The translations under genes were made by a program, and so were the position numbers. The notes beneath the pieces are model-generated. The model made no database searches and had not been told where the DNA came from. It saw only the letters and a list, made by a program, of their open reading frames with translations. Below, one piece after another: positions 57,200-64,000 of a DNA stretch of 64,000 nucleotides (position 1 is its first letter; every line of letters starts with the position of its first letter). The DNA lies in assembly GCF_040869045.1 (NCBI RefSeq), contig NC_090319.1, positions 377,533,601 to 377,597,600 of the forward strand. Direction: 5' to 3'. The stretch comes from Eurosta solidaginis. Its lineage: Eukaryota; Arthropoda; Insecta; Diptera; Tephritidae.

Positions 57200-57600
57200 A
57201 AAATACAGAGCCGTAGTAAAATCCTCAGATCTCTTGAAGGCAGCACTTGGTGTAAAGACAAAGAAACACTCATTACTACTTCCAAAGCAATTGGCCGGCC
57301 GATTGCATACTACGCGTCTCCGATAAGGTCGCCAAGCCTAAAGGTTACTCACTGGAAGAAATTACAGGTCTGCCAAAATATTGCCCTCAGAGCCGCTACG
57401 GGCTGTCTTCTTATGTTCCCAGAACACCACCTGACATTGCGCCGAGAGTACTCCCCATTAGGGAGAGAAATTAAATGTTAAATAAACAGTTTCTGTTGAA
57501 TACCCAGAAACCTAGGCATTCCAATAGACATCTGATTGATGAAGTTACACCTCCCAGGTGTCATCTGCGTAAGCATTATGAGGAAATACGGCAAAAATTT
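57200..57600 (+). pseudogene. LINE C-terminal fragment (Jockey-like group)
   Basis: Frames contain LEGSTWCKDKETLITTSKAI, IAYYASPIRSPSLKVTHWKK, CQNIALRAATGCLLMFPEHH and KQFLLNTQKPRHSNRHLIDE. These match the post-RT region of a LINE family in which AYASPIWSP, LQxCQNxALRxATGCLL and a NHLI motif occur. Two or more frameshifts. No catalytic domain present. Confidence 0.7.
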
Positions 57601-57724
57601 CATACATTTTACTGCCGCCAAAAGCAAATTTGAATCATGTTTGAAAGCAGCTATGTGCTATAAAACGGCGCAAATATTTACCACGTCGTAGTGGGTTAAA
57701 AAACATGATTTTTTCCTTCATCTT
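57601..57724. other. No feature
   Basis: Short spacer between a LINE scrap and a SINE; nothing recognised. Confidence 0.3.
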
Positions 57725-58012
57725 CTCTTCCAATTGCTACATGCTCCTACTGGTGCTAATTTTTCCTACAAAATGGCGGGACGGGACCTACTTGTTTTAT
57801 GCCGACTCTGAACGGCATCTGCAAGGCAGATGAGTTTTCACTGAGAGCTTTTTATGGCAGAAATACACACGGAGTGCTTGACAAACACTGCTGAGGGGCG
57901 ACGTCGCTTACACAAATTGTCTTCTAATTGAAAAACCTTGTTTCTAAAATTTTGATGTTGCCTTGCCCGGGGCGAGAACCCAGGATATTCGGTGTGGTAA
58001 GCGGCCGCCAAT
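57725..58012 (-). repeat. tRNA-derived SINE, 5'-truncated head
   Basis: On the minus strand: CTGGGTTCTCGCCCCGGGCA (B-box and 3' side of a tRNA-like head), then the family body with GACGTCGCCCCTCAGCAGTG, CTCAGTGAAAACTCATCTGCC, GCAGATGCCGTTCAGAGTCGG and CAAGTAGGTCCCGTCC. The A-box part is missing. This is the best-preserved body of the three copies. Confidence 0.8.
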
Positions 58013-58089
58013 GAAATTACTATTCATTCAACATGCATAATCTAAAGTAGTAGGCCACTTCATATTTTTCTTCTCCTTGCATCTATAAA

Positions 58090-58400
58090 GTGATCTCACG
58101 ATGATGCTGGATATTTTTAAAGACGTTGATGGTCTGTATATTGGTCCAGTAAAATCCGGAAAATAGCACCAATAAGGTACTAGCCCGAACATCGCAGGAA
58201 CGACTTGAACGTTTAGGCATCTATGTAGGTCATCCTACACCTTCGTCCGTGATGAGCTTGGCATTGCCATTGCCTCGACTGCTAAGTAAACACGGTACGC
58301 CACGGGACGGTGAAATTTACATTTACGTGGAAGAAGGTATTAATTGCGATGACAGCTTTTTGGAATGGTCGCGCTACTTAACCCATTAAATCCCTAGTAG
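58090..58400 (-). repeat. CAA-tailed SINE-like repeat, strongly diverged
   Basis: Recognised by AGACGTTGATGGTC, AGCACCAATAAGGTACTAGC, CGACTGCTAAGTAAACACGG and GGTCGCGCTACTTAACCC in family order. Both ends are eroded. Confidence 0.55.
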
Positions 58401-59140
58401 TATTCTACATCGCAAGCGGCTTTTTTAATTTCCATATAACAGCCCAGCTAGCGTAGCTGTTGTGTTTCATTTACATCACCTATATCGGTGTCGGTATTGA
58501 GCTAGTACTTCTGATTATAAAATCGTGTTGCAAAAACGTGCCATTTCAATAATTGAGTTTGAGCTTATCGAAAAGACTAAATTAAAATAACATTTTTCGA
58601 ATTCCACACTACAAAATAATATTCTATTTTGGTGAGTGTTTTTCACAGCAAGTTATGGGGTCCGTATCATTTTATATTCTTGGTCGACTTTCATGATTAG
58701 GCTTAAACCAGTTGGTGACTAGTTGACTTCACTGGAGGGTAGCTTTGAAGTGTTGAAAAGAGTTTACATATCTACGAAAACATGTTTATAAACAGCGATA
58801 AAATAATTCTAGGCATTTGAGTGCAAACACACGCATATAAGCTTATGTGTGTATGTCACTGGAAAAAATTTTAACATACTGCTAATTAAAATATGCCAAA
58901 GTAATTTAAAATTTCGTAAAAGTTGTGAAAACCTTACGTTGTACACCGTGAGCGTTAAAATGGCAATTTATGAGTATGAACACTGTTGTGATTGGCGTAG
59001 CGGGATGTTGCAGGGAAATTATTTAAGAGCACGTGCACAACTTTGCAAATATGTAGTTGTGCAAAAATATGGAAAAATTGCTATGAATATACCTACACAC
59101 AAGTACATATATTAACCTGTGTCGATTTGTATGGCCGAAA
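58401..59140. other. No gene recognised
   Basis: AT-rich. The 88-codon frame at 58849-59115 has no family features. Confidence 0.4.
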
Positions 59141-59145
59141 GTTAA

Positions 59146-59427
59146 CCGATATCGCGCCATCGATTTTTCGATAGGATTTGGGCTCAGGAAAAAAAAGTTC
59201 CACTACGCATACCCAAAAAAATTAATTTTCGAGCCTGCAAAAACAAAAAAAAAATGACGAGAGGGTAAATTTTTCGACCAAAATACTCCCTAAAACCCAA
59301 AAAATACTTTTTTTCTTCAAAAAACTGTTGTAAAAACGTTGGCGAAAATTATTTTTTTGGGTATGCGTAGTGGACATTTTTTTTCCTGAGCCCAACTCCT
59401 ATCGAAAAATTAATGGCGCGATATCGG
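59146..59427. mobile_element. 282-bp MITE with ~80-bp TIRs and TTAA flanks
   Basis: CCGATATCGCGCCAT at the left and ATGGCGCGATATCGG at the right open ~80-bp inverted repeats containing GGGCTCAGGAAAAAAAA and CACTACGCATACCCAAAAAA. TTAA lies directly outside both ends (59142-59145, 59428-59431), the target of piggyBac-type transposases. Non-coding centre. Confidence 0.8.
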
Positions 59428-59434
59428 TTAATAA

Positions 59435-59866
59435 ATCAACCCAGACTAACATATATACTTACGTATGAATATCACATGTGTGTTTGTATGTATATGCTCA
59501 AATATGTGCTAAAAAGAGAATCTGTTGTTTTCAATTTACCGGTGCTTTTCCATTTAAATTGCGAAATATTTAATGTGTCGGCGAATTGTTAATGAGCTAC
59601 AAAGTTGACATTGAGATGCAATGGAAAAAAGAGTAAAGTGTGCCAGGTGATACAGACATACATTGATACAATTGAAGAGGATCACGGTGGAAAAATAGAG
59701 CATGTTAGCTGTATATTAGCAGTAAAAGCTATGTCGTTACCACAACAAAAAAGAGAGCTATTTTCAATAGAATTACGAGTGTATATTTTTAACGACGATA
59801 TAGACGCACTTATACTCAAAACAAATATCCTTATAATGAGAGAAATTGCTATTAATATAAGGAACA
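59435..59866. other. No gene recognised
   Basis: Frames of 88 and 61 codons overlap on opposite strands at 59605-59871; the plus frame runs into the DINE element. Neither looks real. Confidence 0.4.
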
Positions 59867-59867
59867 A

Positions 59868-61696
59868 GTAAGGAAGGTTAAGTTCGTGTGTAACCGAACA
59901 TTACATACTCAGTTGAGAGCTTTGGAGACAAAATAAGGGAAAATAACCATGTAGGAAAATGAACCGAGGGAAACCCTGGAATGTGTTTGTATGACATGTG
60001 TATCAAATGAAAGGCATTAAAGACAATTTTATGAGGGAGTGGGCAATAGTTCTATAGGTGGACGCCATTTAGGAATATCGCCATAAAGGTAGATCAGGGT
60101 TGACTCTAGAATTTGTTTGTACAATATGGGTATCAAATTAAAGGTATTAATGAGGGTTTTAAAAGGGAGTGGTGGTTTGTATAGGTGGTCGCTTTTCCGA
60201 GATATCGCCATAAGGGTGGACCAGGGGTGACCCTAGACTTTGTTTGTACGATATGGGTATCAAATGAAAGATGTTAATGAGTATTTTTAAAAGGGAGTGG
60301 GCCTTCGTTCTATAGGTGGTCGCCTTTTCGATACATCGCCATAAAGGTGGACCAGGGGTGACTCTAGAATGGGTTAGTACGATATGGGTATCAAATTAAA
60401 GGTATTAATGAGGGTTTTAAAAGGGAGTGGTGGTAGTTGTATATGTGAAGGCGTTTTCCAGATATCGACCAAAATGTTGACCAGGGTGACCCAGAACATC
60501 ATCTGTTGGATACCGCTAATTTATTTATATATGTAATACCTGCCAAGATTTCAAGGGTTTTTTATTTCGCCCTGCAGAACTTTTTCATTTTCTTCTACTT
60601 AATATGGTAGGTGTCACAACCATTTTATAAAGTTTTTTCTAAAGTTATATTTCGCGTCAATAAGCCAATCCAATTACCATGTTTCATCCCTTTTTTCGTA
60701 TTTGGTATAGAATTATGGCATTTTTTTAATTTTTCGTAATTTCGTTAATTTTTTATACCAAGATAAAGTGCGTTCAGATAAGTACGTGAACTAAGTTCAG
60801 TAAGGATATATCGATTTTTGCTCAAGTTATCGTGTTAACGGCCATGCGGAAGGACAGACGGACGACTGCGTATAAAAACTGGGCGTGGCTTCAAACCGAT
60901 TTCGCCCATTTTCACAGAAAACAGTTAACGTCATGAAATCTATGCCCCTACCAAATTTCAAAAGGATTGGTAAATATTTGTTCGACTTATGGCATTAAAA
61001 TTATCCTAGACAAATTAAATGAAAAAGGGCGGAGCCACGCCCATTTTGAAACTTTCTTTTATTTTTGCATTTTGTTTCACCATATCATTACTGGAGTTGA
61101 ATGTTGACATAATTTACTTATATACTGTAAATATATTAAATTTTTTGTTAAAATTTGACTTAAAAAAATTTTTTTTTTAAAGTGGGCGTGTTCTTCATCC
61201 AATTTTGCTAATTTTTATTTATCACACGTACGGTAATAGGAGTAACGTTCCTGCCAAATTTCACCATGTTTAAATTACCTTCTTTTAAAAGTGGGCGATG
61301 CCACGTCCATTGTTCAAAATTTTACTAATTTTCTATTCTGCGTCATAAGTTCAACTCACCTACCAAATTTTATCGCTGTATCTGTCTTTGGTAATGAATT
61401 ATTGCACTTTTTCGGTTTTTCGAAATTTTCGATATCGAAAAAGTGAGGGTCGTTATAGTCCGATATCGTTTTTAATAGAGATCTGAGATGAGTGCTCAGG
61501 AACCTACAAGTTATGGTGTTAACGGACGGACGGACGGACGAACGGACGGACGGACATGGCTCAATCAATTTTTTTTTCGATCCTGATAATTTTGATATAT
61601 GGAAGTCTATATCTATCTCGATTCCTTTATACCTGTACAACCAACCGTTACCCAATAAAACTTAATATACTCTGTGAGCTCTGCTCAACTGAGTAT
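59868..61696 (+). mobile_element. DINE-1-like element, copy C
   Basis: Starts ACAAGTAAGGAAGGTTAAG, has TACTCAGTTGAGAGCT (subterminal inverted repeat), four to five ~120-bp units (59965-60500), the GGGCGTGGC block, a GACG-type microsatellite (61523-61555) and the 3' hairpin TATACTCTG..CTGAGTATA. At 1.83 kb this is the least altered of the three long copies and gives the empty sites for both insertions in copy A. Confidence 0.75.
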
Positions 61697-61914
61697 AAAA
61701 ATGGAATTGCTTATGCGCCATATGCTTTGCTTTATCTAGACAAGTAATTTTTAAAAACCGGCACCGGCAGCCATCTTTTCATGTGGTATGGATATGATTG
61801 TGTGTATTTGGTTAGTTTCTAATAAAACAAGTTCCGGGTTAAAGGAACAATTTTCTTAACAATGAAGAAAATTGTAGTAAAAAAGAAACAGAATTCAATT
61901 ATGTGTCTGTCACA
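61697..61914. other. No feature
   Basis: Spacer between DINE copy C and a SINE-like repeat. Confidence 0.3.
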
Positions 61915-62226
61915 CCCTTAGCGGGGTAGGGGGCTTGGAATATACCCGCGGCAGGTATGCCTGGCGTAAGAGCCGACTAAAATGCCATATTGGTTCAAGG
62001 AGTTGTGCAGCGTAACCCTTTCAAGGGGTTGCAATTATATAGCTTCTCCAACGCAATTGTCAGCCCCCACCTACCCGTGGAGAATCCTGTTTCTTTAACA
62101 GTCGAGGCTCTGGCGACCTCAAGCTCCTCATAGGTAGACCTTAATGCATCCGGCAAAGGACCACCAATATAAATAACACCCCCAAAACTTTCGGCGGCTG
62201 TCTTTATCGCTACAACTACAACAACA
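61915..62226 (+). repeat. CAA-tailed SINE-like repeat with internal deletion
   Basis: 5' part TACCCGCGGCAGGTATGCC to AACAGTCGAGGCTCTGGCGA, then a jump at ~62140 straight into the ATCCGGCAAAGGACC part, skipping ~100 bp of the full copy. Ends in ACAACTACAACAACA. Confidence 0.8.
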
Positions 62227-62229
62227 CGT

Positions 62230-62731
62230 CTTTGCCACGGCAATACATTTTAGTCGGGGTGCTTTACTTAACGGTCAAGTGCTCTTACCCACAGATCTTA
62301 CTTGCGCATTTAAATATTGTGGGAAATATTCCCTGCCAACCATGCGTGGTTAAAAAATTGGGTAATGATTGTTTCGCGCTAAGGGTTTTTGAAAATTAGT
62401 GGATAATAAATTGATAAATTTTCTCCGGAAAGGCACCGAACCTACCCATGGTGAAATGGGATTTTTTCGTGTACGTGCGAATAGCAACGGCTGCGTACTT
62501 TAAGGTAACAACGATAGCCTGAACGTAAATATGAGACTGCAACGCTGTCAATAAAATTATACCAAAAAGTCATTATGCCCGAAAAATACTTCAATCTTTT
62601 TATTTTTGTTTTAATTTACAAATTCCATACAAATTTGTGTAATATAAATTTTAAAAGAACAAATATTAAAATAGAATAAAATAAAAAAATAATTAATTAT
62701 TATATTAATTTATTGTCTTGAGGAGCGTTGC
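62230..62731. other. No gene recognised
   Basis: AT-rich to 62730, where homology with the left lipase arm begins (ACACCAGTGAATGGTCTCT). Confidence 0.4.
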
Positions 62732-62870
62732 ACACCAGTGAATGGTCTCTTTAATATTTCTACCAGGGTCTGGACTTTTCGTGAACACACTTCCCCAATA
62801 TGTTCTCTTATGACCGGAAAGGCAAAAGCATGCTGTGATAAAAATTACGATCGCTTTGAAACGTGACCAC

Positions 62871-63434
62871 TAGGGCAGGTCGATTTAAAAATCGCTCATT
62901 GCTCTGTGAAAATCGTATTCTAGGGATCAAAATAAGAAACTTTGCCGAAGGAACCATACCTCTAAAACGAATTCTGATGTCCCCCTCTTTGGGTCGAACT
63001 TTTGGGTAGGGGCAATTTCAATTCTACCTGCTGTGTCTTGTGGTGGCTTAAAAAAAACAACACAAGCAACTTTACGACATGCAAATGCATCACAGTGATG
63101 CTTTGGTTTTAAAAGGGGGTTGTAAAAACGCTAATTTCTAATAATTTTGTTAAATTGCTTTTCCATTACTAAGTTAAAATCATTTTTTCATTTACATATG
63201 TTCTGACTAAATAAATTTCTAAAGTGAAAAATAAACTCCAAAAAGAAAAAACATAGGCATTTAAAAGTGGGATTTTTCAAAATTTGCCCCTACGACCCAA
63301 AGGGGGGGAGGGACATCAGAATTCGTTTTAGAGGTATGGTTCCTTCAGCAAAGTTTCTTATTTTGATCCCTAGAATATGATTTTCACAGAGCAATGGGCG
63401 ATTTTTTTGCCTCCCCACAAATCGACCCGGCCTA
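62871..63434. mobile_element. 564-bp hAT-like TIR element in the right lipase arm
   Basis: Ends TAGGGCAGGTCGATTT and AAATCGACCCGGCCTA start inverted repeats of >150 bp that share ATTGCTCTGTGAAAATC, TTTGC(C/T)GAAGGAACCATAC and ACGAATTCTGATGTCC. The 8-bp sequence GTGACCAC is duplicated on both sides (62863-62870, 63435-63442), the duplication length of hAT-type transposases. The left arm has one GTGACGAC at 55093-55086 and no insert. Non-autonomous. The minus frame at 63290-63628 straddles its end and is not a gene. Confidence 0.9.
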
Positions 63435-63653
63435 GTGACCACGCTTGGGAACCCAATGTCGCAGCACTCAGTGACACTGAAACGAGCTACAATGCTCATC
63501 ACCAAATCGAATTGACAGCACATAGATAGAATACACTTCCGTAGATTTAGAACAGTGAACACAGTTGTATTTGCTTTCGAAAACTTTCTTATTTCAGCTG
63601 CGCATATATTGAACATGATTACATACATTCATGTGAATATGTAACCCTCAACC

Positions 63654-63690
63654 TATAAAAATAGAGTGCAATTGGCTTAAATCTTCAGAC
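63654..63690 (+). promoter_or_regulatory. Core promoter of the right lipase copy
   Basis: TATAAAAA at 63654-63661 and TCTTCAGAC at ~63682-63690, at the same spacing as in the left copy. The hAT-like element sits ~220 bp upstream of the TATA box. Confidence 0.7.
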
Positions 63691-63712
63691 AAGTTTACAT
63701 ATTCTTCACGAA

Positions 63713-64000
63713 ATGAAAGGTTTTCTTATTTTAGCAGGTTTGGCGCTAACAGGTAATTATTCAAAACCTTAAATATTACGCAATAAGAAAGAGGATATTG
63801 ACTTATGTAAATTTACTTTAGTCGGGGCTGGACCTTTGGCCGACCCCAACGATGGGCGCAACAATGGTGAAATTGCTGGAATGTTTTACAATTTGATCTT
63901 AGCTTTGTATGGGTGACTATTGAGGAGGGTGAAAATCAGCTTGCCGAGTATGAAGAAATAGAAATAAGGGATAAACCGGCTTCACTTGTAGACTTCTATC
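63713..64000 (+). pseudogene. Secreted lipase, right copy, frameshifted, cut by window end
   Basis: Exon 1 63713-63752 (MKGFLILAGLALT), intron 63753-63821 (69 nt, GT-AG), exon 2 from 63822. The start of the mature protein (GAGPLADPNDGRNNGE) is close to the left copy (EAGPLADTNDGRINDE). At ~63870 one nucleotide is missing relative to the left copy (GAAATTGCTGG against GAAAATGGCTGG), so the frame leaves the family and meets TGA at 63914-63916. After the deletion the original frame can still be followed to 64000 (GENQLAEYEEIEIRDKPAS). The lesion is different from that of the left copy. Whether the rest of the gene is intact lies outside the window. Confidence 0.8.

Noticed and set aside
59605..59871. 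88-codon plus-strand gene
   Set aside because: It overlaps an open frame on the other strand, runs into the DINE-like element, and has no recognisable features.

Overview
This is a eukaryotic, AT-rich, intron-containing and repeat-dominated window. Its one recognisable host gene family is a brachyceran-type secreted lipase of the pancreatic-lipase superfamily. Most of the rest is mobile DNA of kinds typical of higher flies: DINE-1/mini-me-like elements with (GACG)n-type microsatellites, RTE-, R1/LOA- and Jockey/CR1-type LINEs, tRNA-derived SINEs, and a CAA-tailed SINE-like repeat. From the repeat families I think of a true fruit fly (Tephritidae). That rests on recall of repeat families, not on a search.

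Layout. 1-9.5 kb: CAA-tailed SINE-like copies, LINE scraps, a small TA-flanked MITE and a solo LTR. 9.5-14.2 kb: degenerate short repeats, then a DINE-like element carrying two younger nested insertions. 14.2-16.5 kb: nothing recognised. 16.5-17.65 kb: a ~157-bp satellite whose monomers each carry a CTCF-like core. 18-22 kb: a hairpin element, a 550-bp hexanucleotide array, and a 1.5-kb long-TIR element with a decayed Cys-rich protein gene. 22.8-24.7 kb: a well preserved but truncated RTE-type LINE on the minus strand. 26-30 kb: SINE, degenerate repeats and a LINE RNase H fragment. 30-34.1 kb: two adjacent DINE-like elements on the minus strand, the larger with a 14-unit ~130-bp tandem array. 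34.9-48.5 kb: four more LINE fragments or groups, a 1.4-kb degenerate repeat field, SINEs, and a second solo LTR containing a SINE-like insertion. 49-53.6 kb: short DINE-like copy and an RTE LINE interrupted by a third LTR. 53.7-55.2 kb and 62.7-64 kb: two lipase genes in divergent orientation, the arms of an inverted duplication separated by about 7.5 kb of LINE, SINE, MITE and DINE sequence.

Both lipase copies appear broken. The left copy has full length and a complete catalytic triad but an in-frame stop at codon 77. The right copy, cut by the window end, has a 1-nt deletion in exon 2. Their shared promoter region (TATA box, initiator) is conserved, and the right arm carries a ~564-bp TIR transposon with an 8-bp target duplication that is absent from the left arm, so the duplication provides its own empty site. 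I found no intact host gene, rRNA, functional tRNA or CRISPR array.
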